This document shows, in pieces, positions 36,301 to 41,956 of a stretch of 64,000 bases of DNA; within the stretch, counting starts at the first letter, position 1, and each line of letters opens with the position of its first letter. The notes under the pieces were generated by a model. It did not search any database. It was not told the DNA's origin and saw only the letters and a program-made list of their open reading frames with translations. The translations under genes were made by a program, and so were the position numbers. The DNA is from Nelumbo lutea (Eukaryota > Streptophyta > Magnoliopsida > Proteales > Nelumbonaceae), in NCBI GenBank assembly GCA_022828595.1, contig JAKGHH010000005.1, forward strand, positions 62,057,655 through 62,121,654, given 5' to 3'.

Positions 36301-39300
36301 CAAAAAAAAAAGAAAAAAGGAAAAAAGGAAAGGGAAGGGAAAGAAAATGAAAGAACAGAAAAAAAGAGAGAGGAGAGGAGAGGAGAAGAGAGAGAGAGAG
36401 AGAGAATGAAAGTAAAGAAAAAGAAAGGGAAGGGAAGAATAGATAAGGGGGAAGTGTCAAGACTGCTGGAACAGACAAACAGAAGGCAGTTAATCAGTTT
36501 TACAAGAAAAGGCCACGTCAGCACAACTAACCACCCACTTGTAACAACTGCCTTGTAACAACTGTAACAATCAAGATTGTAAAACTATAAGTAGTAGAGC
36601 AGAAAAGGGAATAGGACATTGATTCTTTCAGCATTAAACTCTCTCTTTCTCTCTCTTCTTCCAAGAATTCAAGAGGTTGGCCCCTCGAAGAGCCCTGAGT
36701 TAGGTAGGTTCCTAACAATTTGGTATCAGAGCCAGCATGACCAACACAAGAAACACGTCAGTAGACACCCGAGTGGATCAGATGGAGGTAGAGATCCATC
36801 GAATGTCTTCAGATCTCAAAGAAATGAAGGAAGGCTTCACTGCTCTCCTCCTTCGACTGGAGCAGGGGGCAACGAACATTGACAGAGGAAGCCAAGAGGA
36901 GCGCAGCAATGAAAATAGCCGCAAAATAGGGGCGGCAACAAGAATGGCCAAATTCGACTTCCCCATCTTCTCAGGCGGCGACCCAACTCCCTGGATTCTC
37001 AGAGCCGAAAGGTATTTCGATTACCATGAAACACCGCGGCAAGATAGGGTAGCTCTGGCTTCTACACATCTTGAAGGGGAAGCTATCCTCTGGTTTCAAT
37101 GTTACCGAAGGGGGCACCCTCGTCAAACCTGGGCAGACTTCACAGATGCCATGACTGTCCGTTTTGGATCATCTGGGTTCGAAGATCTTGATGAAAATTT
37201 GGCAAACCTGTGGCAGGTGGGATCAGTAAAAAAATACCGGATGGAGTTCGAAAGGCTGGCCGTGAGAGTCCAAGGGTGGACGGAGAAGGCGTTGGTGGGA
37301 AGCTTCGTCGACGGCCTAAAAGAAGAACTGCGACTGGAAGTGAAAGCAATGCAGCCCACTTCGGTCATCAATGCGGCAGCACTAGCCAGATTGTATGAGG
37401 ACAAGTTCAGTCGAGCAAGAAAGTTGCAGTGACCATGGGGTCCCGGAGCAAGAAGGGAGCAAGAACGGACGATAGCACCAGACAAGGAGGAAGAAGTATT
37501 GGGCCCAGGCCCACTGGTTCCTTTCAAACGGCTGACCTGGGCAAAGTTGCAAGCCCGTAGAGACAAAGGTCTCTGTTACAACTGCAAAGAGAAATTTGGG
37601 TCGGGCCATCGCTGCAAGAAACAACAAGCGTTTCTCCTCCAAACAGATGCCGAAGAGGAAGACGACATCACCAATTGCGGAGAATCCAACCCAAGGTGGG
37701 AAATACAATCCAATGGCACGCCTGAAATATCCTTGCAAGCCCTTACGGGACTTGCGTTCCCTCAGAAAGGGAAGGGAAGAATAGATAAGGGGGAAGAAAT
37801 GAGACCCTTTCAACTAGTGTTATTCATCTTCGTTCTTTTTAATATAAAAGACTTTTATTAAAAATAAGGAAAAATGAGATCCTCCTTCCTCTTCTTCCTC
37901 TTCCCCTTCCTCCTCTTTCTTCCTCCTCATCCCCCTCCTCTTAAGGAGGCTTACGCCTCCTTGTGTTCGGGAGGCTTTATGCCTCTTACATTCTGAACTA
38001 CGCCTCACGCCTCGCATCATGCCTCTACGTCTTAAAACATTGGATGGAAGATGGTGCGATGGTTTGTGGGTTTTGTGCCATCACACTAAAAAGGCTATGG
38101 TCCTCATTTCCAAAGAAAAGAAGTCATTCATGTGTATTCTGAAATCAACCATTCAATCAGAAATGACCTTATTAGGGGAGAGGAGGTTGGAAGAACTGGA
38201 GAAATTCTTTGTGTTGTGGTCCATTCATATTGGGTTGAGGTTTTATTGTTTTTTGGCTTATTTTGGTTTCACTTCTTTGGCCTTATAGCCTTCCTTCTTG
38301 CCCTTATGGAGAAGGCTTCTTGTACTTATCCCTTATTTGTTTCTTAATAAACTCTTCAGGTATATACCAAAAGAAATAAGACAAAGAAATCCAATGCAAA
38401 ACACCACAATATGGGGACTAATGATGGTTAAAATGATAACTCATGGTTCCCACTTTTTTTTATCAGTAAATATGTATTTTATTAAGATTCAGATTGTAAG
38501 CAGTTTATACAACTTGATGAGTGGACTGTTGATCCCCTTTAATCACTCTATTCACCCCTCATTACAGTGTAGCCCAAAATAATTGTTGTCTCAATGCCCC
38601 CTATTTTGCTAATCCATCAGCTAGTCCATTTGCACTTCTTCAGACCCATTTAAATTCATCCTCAACCTCCTTTGCAATTTTCTCCACTTCCCTAATCACA
38701 TGTTTAAACGTCCATGGGGTGTGGCTGCTATTTGTTGCCCATGAAATTACTACTTTTGAGTCCCCTTCCACTTCAACATGTCTACATCTTAGTTGTTTGG
38801 CTAACTTTAACCCTTGTAGTAATGCCAATAGTTCAGCCTTCAGCGAGTTTCCATTGCCAATCGGTCTTGAGAACATACCCAAAATCCTCCTGTCAGAGTT
38901 TCTTAATACTCCTATTCCTGAGATGCCTGGATTTCCATAGGAGCACCCATCAAAATTCAGCTTTACTTTATTGCCTTCTGGTGGTCTCCACTCCAGCCTT
39001 ATTTTATCTCTTACTCTCGAAGATTGTGCTACTTTGGACCATGTTCTTAGAATGTCTGCGACTGAAAAGACTTGAAAGCAGTCCAAGGGTTTTATCCAAT
39101 GGGCTACTTTCACCTTGATACTATTCAATCACTTCCTCTATTGTTCTACTTTTTTCCAAGAAAATTCTGTTGTTCCTCTCTTAAGACTTCTTGGATTAGC
39201 ACACTTTAGATGTTTTTCTTTGAATTCCCTCTAAGAAATCACTCTACATTATCTTCAATTTACTCAAATAAGTTAGAATCTTCCTACTGTCTCAAATAGA

Positions 39301-40376
39301 CAAACTGATTACCATATTTTAAAGGGAATTATAGGTTTAATTGCCATGCATATTATAATATATCTTGAATAAAAGATATTGTGACTTATTTGTGGTGCAT
39401 TGTTATGCTATTGGCCGGTTAATATGATTTGGTATCAGAGCTCATTATGCCTCCTGGTTTGGGTCATAGAAACGGCCATCATGGAGATCCTGCCGCTGCT
39501 GAAAAACCGCAAAGATTGAGAACCGCTGGTGGAGGTATGTTACGGTTTTCAATCAATCCTAGGGCCTCCGGCCTATACGGTATCTTTTTTTTTCGTCTCT
39601 TCGTGTAGCACACTGCTACTCTGTACTTGTGAATCAGAACACCTCATTTCAGTGCCTTTATTTCTAATAACCACACCAAAAATGGCGGTAACAAGTAGCA
39701 ACCACGACAGACAGACAACCACAGAAGACAGAACATTCTTTGGGGAAGCATGGATAGATAAATTGGCGTTCTGTCAAAGCTCATTATCAAGGGAAGAAAA
39801 GTTTCAATCGCACAATCGACATTTGATAAATCTAATTGAATAACAAGAAAAAGGAAAAAACAAATACCTCCCGATTGCAAAGGTAGGGAGGATTCCCCGC
39901 CCTGTTCCGTCTCCAGCTAAGCTATCCCTTTTATCCCCGTCCTCCCCCTCACCTCTGCTGAGCACCTTCTTAGGGGAAGGAAGAGGAAAGTCCGTCGAAT
40001 GGGGAGACGAGAATACCGGTTCCCGACGAATAACCGCAGATACATCGGGCCGCGGCAACGGCTGAGGAACCACAGACGAAGACGGTGACAACGATGACCG
40101 CCCGGAGAGGATCTCGAGATTGTTGGACGACTTCGAGACAGGCAACGAATTGTGATCGTCGTAGTTATCTAAGGACAAACGGCGGATGTCGAGGTCACTG
40201 AGATGGCGAAGCTTGCGCTGTCGTGTGAGACGGGGCTGGGCGTGGGTGACTCGACGGCTCCTGAAGAAGTTAATGTCCCTGACATTATTGCGTTTTTTAT
40301 GATAACCACTGGATGATTTAGGTGAGGGCGACGACGACGACGAAGGTGAAGAAAAGCTGCTCTGCCACCAATGCAT
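135..40376 (-). CDS. MAPKKK5: MAPKKK5-like MAP kinase kinase kinase, 11 exons, 780 aa
   Basis: Exons in transcript order: 40376-39868, 35444-34710, 34634-34547, 28480-28418, 28308-28145, 17168-17093, 16240-16181, 16095-15970, 883-674, 575-475, 345-135. Every junction is GT-AG and the lengths sum to 2,343 nt with one open frame. Residues 1-394 are a Ser/Pro-rich regulatory region containing the family's [10 protein letters not shown] and SAPTS..SPALSP stretches. The kinase domain is about 395-656: GSGTFGSV at 402, Lys424, HRDIKGAN near 519-526, DFG 539-541, SPYWMAPE ending at 565. A Ser-rich tail follows. In Arabidopsis MAPKKK3/5 act in the cytosol below pattern receptors and phosphorylate MKK4/5, which activate MPK3/6; the substrate here is inferred from that. 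No stop, frameshift or lost catalytic residue is seen. MAPKKK3 or YODA are the nearest alternatives, but the N-terminus fits MAPKKK5 best. Confidence 0.93.
475..575 (-). CDS. MAPKKK5: MAPKKK exon 10 (C-terminal tail)
   Basis: 101 nt between TTACAG^G and GG^GTAAGC, phase 0 to phase 2. Encodes a Ser/Thr/Pro-rich piece containing [17 protein letters not shown]. Weakly conserved in the family; supported mainly by splice sites and phase. Confidence 0.8.
674..883 (-). CDS. MAPKKK5: MAPKKK exon 9 (C-lobe end of kinase)
   Basis: 210 nt, phase 0 at both ends. Encodes [36 protein letters not shown] and LLEHPFV, closing the kinase domain, then the start of the tail up to SGMKLV. Acceptor AAGCAG^G, donor GTG^GTAACT. 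Confidence 0.92.
975..2165 (-). mobile_element. LTR of element X, copy 1 (3' LTR)
   Basis: Read on the minus strand it starts TGTTGAAGTC and ends CTCAATCA. A purine tract (AAGGGGGCAC) lies immediately upstream, at 2166-2175, as expected before a 3' LTR. Copies at about 9451-10491 (minus) and 26984-27975 (plus) share both structure and sequence. A TATTTAAG box lies near 1942-1949. No matching target duplication was found, because the other LTR is rearranged. The LTR also carries a hairpin array (1281-1675) and a short tandem repeat (about 2007-2068) with an AACTCCCCACTTAA core, three units here but fewer in the other copies. Confidence 0.8.
1281..1675 (-). repeat. Six-unit hairpin array within the X LTR
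   Basis: Units at about 1281-1320, 1353-1390, 1428-1464, 1495-1534, 1568-1604 and 1634-1674 each have the form ACCAT-AAT-CAACC...GGTTG-TAG-ATGGT. That is two stems around an internal loop with a 15-20 nt terminal loop. Spacing is about 70 bp, and units 3/5 and 4/6 are most alike, implying a 140-bp duplication. The lone LTR at 26984-27975 has four units (27435-27475, 27503-27540, 27573-27613, 27645-27685). Confidence 0.75.
2166..2798 (-). mobile_element. Internal region of element X (3' part, noncoding)
   Basis: AT-rich sequence between the purine tract of the X LTR and the Gypsy insertion. No coding potential was recognised. It contains six short palindromes described separately. The rest of the X interior appears to have been lost when the Gypsy copy and the other X LTR were rearranged. 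Confidence 0.5.
2286..2759. repeat. Array of six 25-nt palindromes (GAGTCCTA...TAGGACTC)
   Basis: Copies near 2286-2312, 2402-2426, 2515-2541, 2626-2652, 2656-2682 and 2733-2759. The second is a perfect inverted repeat with 9-bp arms (AGTCCTAGT/ACTAGGACT) and a 3-nt loop; the third has perfect AAGAGTCCT/AGGACTCTT arms. The first four are spaced about 111-115 bp. The sequence between units is not obviously repeated. Confidence 0.75.
2799..3521 (-). repeat. Gypsy 3' LTR
   Basis: 723 bp on the minus strand, TGATG...CATCA, a perfect 5-bp inverted terminus. It is preceded by a G-rich polypurine tract (GAGTGGGGGGCAAT, 3522-3535). A TATAA-type promoter element lies near 3015 (minus). It shares extensive motifs with the plus-strand LTR at 61987-62740. 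Overlapping open frames here are chance. Confidence 0.85.
3987..3998 (+). promoter_or_regulatory. TATA box of the antisense gene in the Gypsy element
   Basis: GGGTATAAATAATGG lies about 170 bp upstream of the ATG at 4164, on the strand opposite to pol. Its position and match to the plant consensus suggest a dedicated promoter; expression is not shown. Confidence 0.5.
4164..6021 (+). pseudogene. Antisense 'gypsy-type transposon' gene (Transposase_28-like plus coiled coil), broken
   Basis: It lies on the plus strand, tail to tail with the minus-strand pol. From 4313 it encodes a domain typical of the plant 'putative gypsy type transposon' family ([39 protein letters not shown]). After a probable intron (about 4937-4994, acceptor TTTTGCAG) a basic region and an Ala/Glu/Arg-rich coiled coil follow. 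An intron at 5407-5487 (GTAAGT...GGTAG) splits the coiled coil, and the stop is at 6019-6021. It is inactive: the first ATG frame stops at 4290, the domain shifts frame near 4490, and TAGs interrupt at 4885 and 5638. Such extra ORFs are known between pol and the 3' LTR of plant Gypsy elements; their role is unknown. Confidence 0.72.
6390..9286 (-). pseudogene. Gypsy pol remnant: RT, RNase H, integrase
   Basis: Reverse transcriptase at about 9286-8590 shows [16 protein letters not shown] and the YVDD box (8926-8937). RNase H at about 8000-7480 shows NNEAEYEAL and DSQLVVNQV. Integrase at about 7300-6390 shows the zinc-finger CDKCQ, then [25 protein letters not shown] and the C-terminal GDLVLRK. 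Several stops and frameshifts separate these blocks (for example near 9050, 8850, 7480 and 7050). The domain order RT-RH-INT defines Ty3/Gypsy and excludes a plant pararetrovirus. Confidence 0.88.
9287..10491 (-). mobile_element. LTR of element X, copy 2 (rearranged 5' LTR)
   Basis: About 9451-10491 matches copy 1 from its TGTTGAAG start but lacks the last 130 bp or so. It is joined near 9446-9452 to a second piece (9286-9446) that repeats LTR positions 1324-1486, and that piece runs straight into Gypsy reverse transcriptase. The duplicated piece matches copy 1 (CTACTCAAC) more closely than the adjacent LTR does (CTACTCTTC). This is consistent with template switching or recombination. Confidence 0.75.
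10559..10841. mobile_element. hAT-type MITE (TAGACCTGTTCATGGGCC family)
   Basis: Inverted ends TAGACCTATTCATGGCC and GGCCCATGAACAAGCCTG. Flanks AGAGAGAG and TGAGAGAG form a probable 8-bp duplication, but it lies in GA repeats and is therefore weak. A (GA)n tract follows at 10842-10890. Confidence 0.5.
11126..11165 (-). mobile_element. RTE-type LINE 3' tail fragment
   Basis: TTATCCCAACCATATGGGG with its surroundings resembles the tail at 16290-16330, which encodes the C-terminal VADP...W of RTE reverse transcriptase on the minus strand. Only a few dozen bases are recognisable. Confidence 0.4.
12860..13330 (-). repeat. AT-rich dispersed repeat, copy A
   Basis: On the minus strand this segment aligns, with substitutions and small indels, to 58190-58760 on the plus strand. 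Shared landmarks are CTTGGGTTTTCTAACAATCCTATGA, split into shorter blocks by differences, TTTTCAATGGAA and TTTCAAATGGAATA. No coding potential. Confidence 0.55.
13840..14013. mobile_element. MITE remnant with GGCCCAA-rich body
   Basis: Dense GGCCCAAC/GTTGGGCC motifs ending in CCAACTTGCACCCCTA, which resembles the TAGGGGTG terminus common in plant hAT MITEs. The opposite end was not found. Confidence 0.3.
14067..14400 (-). other. Unidentified coding-like segment
   Basis: An open frame of about 107 codons with ordinary amino-acid composition (for example [20 protein letters not shown]) inside AT-rich intron. A possible acceptor (CCCCCAG near 14396) and donor (CAG^GTCCTA near 14143) bound it, which would make it an exon-like fragment. 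I do not recognise the product. It could be a captured gene fragment or chance. Confidence 0.25.
14579..14706. mobile_element. 128-bp hAT MITE with exact 8-bp TSD
   Basis: Ends CAGACCTGTTCAC and CCATGAACAGGTCTA, flanked by ATGGGCAA at 14571-14578 and 14707-14714. It is the shortest member of the family; the body is a run of AAGCCC repeats. Confidence 0.75.
15970..16095 (-). CDS. MAPKKK5: MAPKKK exon 8 (subdomains IX-X)
   Basis: 126 nt encoding [17 protein letters not shown], then [13 protein letters not shown] and [10 protein letters not shown]. Acceptor CTACAG^G, donor GGG^GTAAGC. The following intron is 15.1 kb, the largest in the gene. Confidence 0.93.
16181..16240 (-). CDS. MAPKKK5: MAPKKK exon 7 (activation loop, APE)
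   Basis: 60 nt encoding [20 protein letters not shown], the activation segment. Acceptor ATTCAG^C, donor GAG^GTAATC, phase 0. The next intron is only 85 nt. Confidence 0.93.
16270..17035 (-). pseudogene. RTE-type LINE, 3' end only
   Basis: Read on the minus strand, 17035-16960 encodes [29 protein letters not shown] stretch and the terminal VADP follow, the characteristic C-terminus of RTE reverse transcriptases. It is split by the MITE at 16309-16793. It is 5'-truncated, as most LINE insertions are. Confidence 0.7.
16309..16793. mobile_element. 485-bp hAT MITE inserted in the RTE tail
   Basis: Perfect inverted ends TAGACCTGTTCATGGGCCGGG / CCCGGCCCATGAACAGGTCTA, shown here to 21 nt or less. 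Exact 8-bp duplication ATCCCAAC at 16301-16308 and 16794-16801. The body is GGGCC-rich at both ends and AT-rich in the middle. Confidence 0.82.
17093..17168 (-). CDS. MAPKKK5: MAPKKK exon 6 (catalytic loop and DFG)
   Basis: Begins with the base completing HR, then [21 protein letters not shown] and MAKH. Acceptor TTATAG^G, donor CAT^GTGAGT. The reading frame runs on past the donor (VSFEFS), but the exon 7 match shows that the splice is used. Confidence 0.93.
20747..21034 (-). repeat. Copia 3' LTR (288 bp)
   Basis: On the minus strand begins TGTTAGTGGTG and ends TTCAACA. Nearly identical to 25922-26215 except for changes in the GAA-rich block and near the TGTTAGTG end. Confidence 0.93.
21042..22925 (-). 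pseudogene. Copia reverse transcriptase and RNase H (627-codon open frame)
   Basis: The longest open frame in the window. RT motifs: [50 protein letters not shown] and the YVDD box. The RNase H domain follows with [24 protein letters not shown] and KHIEVDCHF. The 3' end stops 8 bp before the LTR. This part is uninterrupted, but the upstream integrase is in other frames, so no full polyprotein can be made. Confidence 0.92.
22926..25211 (-). pseudogene. Copia gag-protease-integrase region, disrupted
   Basis: The gag ATG is at 25211; an early TGA follows in the conserved KLN(G)ENYVPW block. The zinc knuckle CTHCGLDGH is near 24390-24340 and the protease [11 protein letters not shown] near 24105. 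GAG-pre-integrase and the integrase start ([15 protein letters not shown]) lie at about 23600-23430. Frameshifts or stops at about 24672, 24302, 23416 and 22939 break it up. Confidence 0.85.
25922..26215 (-). repeat. Copia 5' LTR (294 bp)
   Basis: Same termini as the 3' LTR. Followed, in the minus-strand sense, by the TGGTATCAGAGC primer-binding site. Confidence 0.93.
26984..27975 (+). mobile_element. Lone LTR of element X, copy 3
   Basis: Plus-strand TGTTGAAGGCATT...CTCAATCA, matching copies 1 and 2 in reverse complement along the whole length. No internal sequence adjoins either end, and flanks CAATG and CCTGA do not match, so it is a solo LTR that lost its duplication or a fragment. It has four hairpin units instead of six. 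Confidence 0.75.
28145..28308 (-). CDS. MAPKKK5: MAPKKK exon 5 (hinge to HRD)
   Basis: Encodes [31 protein letters not shown] and [11 protein letters not shown], ending CG^GTAAAT so that the Arg of HRD is split by the 11-kb intron 5. Acceptor ATTCAG^A. The near-exact family match shows the exon is under constraint despite its surroundings. Confidence 0.94.
28418..28480 (-). CDS. MAPKKK5: MAPKKK exon 4 (alpha-C helix region)
   Basis: A 63-nt exon encoding [21 protein letters not shown], carrying the alpha-C Glu expected to pair with Lys424. Acceptor TTGCAG^G, donor ATA^GTAAGC, phase 0 on both sides. It is isolated from exon 3 by a 6.1-kb intron full of transposon debris. Confidence 0.92.
28671..28990. 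repeat. Tandem duplication, two 160-bp units
   Basis: Units 28671-28830 and 28831-28990 share AACTTTATTGAAGAGAATAA, GAAGCCAAGAGCATGCC and CAAAAACAACCCAATCC with only about ten differences. The two overlapping minus-strand reading frames here are a by-product. Confidence 0.88.
29340..29565 (-). pseudogene. Copia RNase H C-terminus and polypurine tract
   Basis: On the minus strand, [13 protein letters not shown] is followed by degraded sequence ending VTTLCK, then a TTGGTGGGGAG purine tract near 29366. A possible LTR start (TGTAGAGATAATGGG) comes next; the LTR end could not be placed. Fused at its upstream side to Gypsy sequence. Confidence 0.6.
29566..30503 (-). pseudogene. Gypsy RT-RNase H fragment
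   Basis: A minus-strand frame of about 198 codons covers RNase [35 protein letters not shown] and NSQLVVNQV. Further up lies the RT connection (MSKSAD near 30495, then CLPFF in another frame). It is cut abruptly at 30503, where a hAT-like terminus begins. Confidence 0.8.
30504..30600. mobile_element. hAT-like terminus (CATAGTTTTCAAGGC)
   Basis: Interrupts the Gypsy fragment and resembles the CATTGTTTTAAAAGGC and CAATGTTTTAAAAGGC ends at 31721 and 36100, including the following AGGCG-rich stretch. The opposite end and the target duplication were not found. Confidence 0.4.
31016..33995 (+). pseudogene. Copia retrotransposon remnant, plus strand
   Basis: Gag motifs [17 protein letters not shown] near 31085-31140 and, far downstream, RT motifs: [20 protein letters not shown] (33310-33370), [11 protein letters not shown] and YVDDIIII. 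Protease and integrase are missing, and many stops are present. Related to the intron 5 Copia by gag and RT sequence but much older. The hAT-like element at 31721 splits its gag. Confidence 0.8.
31713..32382. mobile_element. 654-bp hAT-like element with 8-bp TSD
   Basis: 31721-32374 has ends CATTGTTTTAAAAGGC and GCCTTTTAAAACCTTG and is flanked by GTACAGTG at 31713-31720 and 32375-32382. Removing it restores continuity of the Copia gag reading (GTVHERN), which confirms it as an insertion. AT-rich body, no transposase. Confidence 0.85.
34547..34634 (-). CDS. MAPKKK5: MAPKKK exon 3 (catalytic lysine)
   Basis: Encodes [11 protein letters not shown], where the Lys of AMK binds ATP, through to KQLEQ. 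Acceptor AATAG^G and donor CAG^GTTATT. A 75-nt intron separates it from exon 2. Its 88 nt convert phase 2 to phase 0. Confidence 0.92.
34710..35444 (-). CDS. MAPKKK5: MAPKKK exon 2 (regulatory region and start of kinase domain)
   Basis: Acceptor TTGTAG^G, donor CG^GTATGT, phase 2 at both ends. It encodes the SAPTS and WSAPELP motifs, repeated (S/P)LHPxLSPE segments and the glycine-rich loop [14 protein letters not shown]. At 735 nt it is the largest exon and most diagnostic of the family. Confidence 0.93.
36457..36717 (+). repeat. LTR of the Gypsy fragment inside the hAT-like element
   Basis: TGTCAAGACTG...TTCCTAACA, about 261 bp. Preceded by a purine tract (AAGGGGGAAG) and followed after 2 bp by TTGGTATCAGAGCC, the initiator-tRNA-Met primer site at about 36720. 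Only one LTR copy is present. Confidence 0.75.
36737..37800 (+). pseudogene. Ty3/Gypsy gag fragment (231-codon open frame plus zinc knuckle)
   Basis: The ATG at 36737 follows the primer site. The frame to 37432 encodes a coiled start and a capsid-like domain ([44 protein letters not shown]). A shift follows, then [14 protein letters not shown], a zinc knuckle, at about 37576-37618. The sequence ends at a 33-bp purine repeat identical to that before the LTR; protease and pol are absent. Confidence 0.8.
38452..39210 (-). pseudogene. L1-type LINE 3' end with RNase H domain
   Basis: Minus-strand frame 39128-38640 encodes a plant-type RNase H ([43 protein letters not shown]), typical of the C-terminus of plant L1-like ORF2. 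The tail reads ACTGATAAAAAAAA at 38452. 5'-truncated, with the upstream WKP linker visible to about 39210. Confidence 0.78.
39420..39560 (+). mobile_element. LTR-retroelement primer-site remnant
   Basis: ATTTGGTATCAGAGCTC near 39428-39444 is an initiator-tRNA-Met primer site. It is followed by an ATG and a Gly/His/Ala-rich start resembling gag. The LTR end and everything downstream are not recognisable. Confidence 0.5.
39868..40376 (-). CDS. MAPKKK5: MAPKKK exon 1 (start codon, residues 1-169)
   Basis: The ATG opens MHWWQSSF, matching the MRWW-type start of MAPKKK5 proteins, and is the first ATG of the long frame. The exon is rich in Ser, Pro and Arg and has low complexity apart from the conserved [10 protein letters not shown]. 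It ends AG^GTATTT in phase 2; the split Arg codon is completed by the first base of exon 2. Confidence 0.9.
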
Positions 40377-40468
40377 CTCTGAAGTTCGGAAATCATGGTC
40401 TGTATGAAGGCAACTCTTTCAATTATTATTAGAACCAACACGACTTGGTTTTATACTGGCTTCCGCCA

Positions 40469-40714
40469 TTAGAGAGGGAATCGTAGCTGAAGAAAACCAA
40501 TGACAGAGGCAGATATTCGCAATCCTGTCTTCCTTATCGTGCATGACATGAACAACGTTGGGTAGGGGTATGCCTCCACAGCGGCGCGCTTTACGTCGTC
40601 ATATTTGATACTTCCATCCCAAACGGTAAAGGGAACGTCGTCTTCACTCTTCATTGAATCTCCTCGTCCCAATACTCTTCCAACATAATCTGAGCCGCGG
40701 ACTGGATCCACCAT
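40469..40714 (-). other. Upstream 81-codon ORF in the MAPKKK 5' region
   Basis: A same-strand reading frame (MVDPVRGSDYVGRV...) that ends 93 nt before the MAPKKK ATG. Composition is protein-like, but I recognise no family. If it lies in the leader it would act as a long upstream ORF; it could equally be chance or a gene fragment. The transcript start is unknown. Confidence 0.25.
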
Positions 40715-41060
40715 CTATGAGATGTGCGGACATATTGTTTGAAACGTTTTGAAACACTCCAGATCTGCTACCCACAATTTTGTTCTCACATTTATACCTA
40801 CGAAACATTGTCGCCGTGTATTGAGAACATCTCCCAGCTGTTATATCACGTCTATTTTGTGTTTCATAATTTAATTATTTAATTTTTTGCTGGTTTAAAC
40901 TGACGACACGAGATTATTTTATATTTGATTCGGATCTGCTCCTCGTAAATCGCGCCCCACAGGATCACAGTGTAACGGATCCGAATTCTCTTTTCCACTT
41001 ATTTTGATTTCTTTGATATATTTAGCAGATAAGGGCTAAATATATCAATAATTATTTATT

Positions 41061-41956
41061 GATAAGGGTAATTTTTTATTCTTAATAGCAATAAAAAATA
41101 ATATTTTTTATATATTAATTAAAATAGGATAACTTTTTTAGAAAAATATTAAGAAAGGGCATTGTGACAATGTTACTTGTCTTTGTCCTCTTGTCCCTGT
41201 ATTCATAGTAAGATTCCGGACAAGTAATAACCGGAAATGTTCGTCACGTCCCAGAAAACAAACCGGCGATGGGGCGTCTCCACCATGACGTGGAGGAGGA
41301 GTTGAATTCTTCGTCTGCATAGAGCAAGACAATCAAGGGTCTTCCAGGTTTAGTATCGAAAGCAATTTCAAAAAGATTGAGCCCTCCGCTTGTGAGAACG
41401 CTATGACGGAATGCCAGCCAGGCTTGAACTGTGCACGTGAGAAAAAACCAGCAAAGCTTGGGTAGAATGCCGTGACGGCATCGGGTGAGGATGAGCCCTC
41501 CGCTCGTATCCTGTTTTGCACACCAACATGGGCGGACAAGAGAAGAAAGAAGAATGAAAGGACAATGGATTCATAAGAAATGGCCGAAATCTTATGATCC
41601 TCCGGCAAGCATTGCAGATTGTGGATCTGCAGTCCTCCGGCAAGCAATGGATTAATAAGGAATGGCTAGAATCTTATGTCACAAAACCTCCAGAGGTTCT
41701 GTGAGTCCTTGGAGATGGACACTTGGACTGACTGCCGGTTTAATTTATAGGACACGAAGAACATCTCCAGTTATTACTTGACCGGAATTTTATGATTCAT
41801 TCTGATGAATACAGAGCCAGAGGAGGAAGAACGCCACTGTTCTTTATTGATATTTTTTCAAAAAAGATATTTCATTTTAATTAATATATAAAAATATTAT
41901 TTTTACTAATATTAAAAACAAAAAGTTGCCTTTATTACTATTCTCCCTTATTTATC
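41061..41956. mobile_element. Long inverted-repeat element upstream of MAPKKK
   Basis: Arms 41061-41157 and 41842-41956 are inverted copies (GATAAGGG..., TATATATTAATTAAAAT, ...AATATTAAGAAAG) around about 680 bp of higher-GC sequence. No transposase; flanking target duplication not resolved. It sits 0.7-1.6 kb upstream of the start codon. Confidence 0.55.

Larger units (their letters stand above)
36092..38050. mobile_element. 1.94-kb hAT-like element with 8-bp TSD and internal retroelement
   Basis: 36100-38042 begins CAATGTTTTAAAAGGCG and ends CGTCTTAAAACATTG, flanked by GATGGAAG at 36092-36099 and 38043-38050. Subterminal sequence is rich in GAGGCGTA/TACGCCTC motifs at both ends. The interior holds a purine-rich tract (36300-36455) and a one-LTR retroelement fragment. 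No hAT transposase is seen, so it is non-autonomous. Confidence 0.8.
35445..39867 (-). other. MAPKKK intron 1, 4.4 kb
   Basis: Contains the hAT-like element at 36100-38042, an L1-type LINE tail and a retroelement primer-site remnant. 35445-36091 and 39560-39867 hold nothing recognised. Confidence 0.8.

Noticed and set aside
36213..36558. Open frames of 60-100 codons rich in Lys/Glu or Ser/Leu/Phe
   Set aside because: They are translations of a purine/pyrimidine-biased (GA)n-like tract within the hAT-like element.
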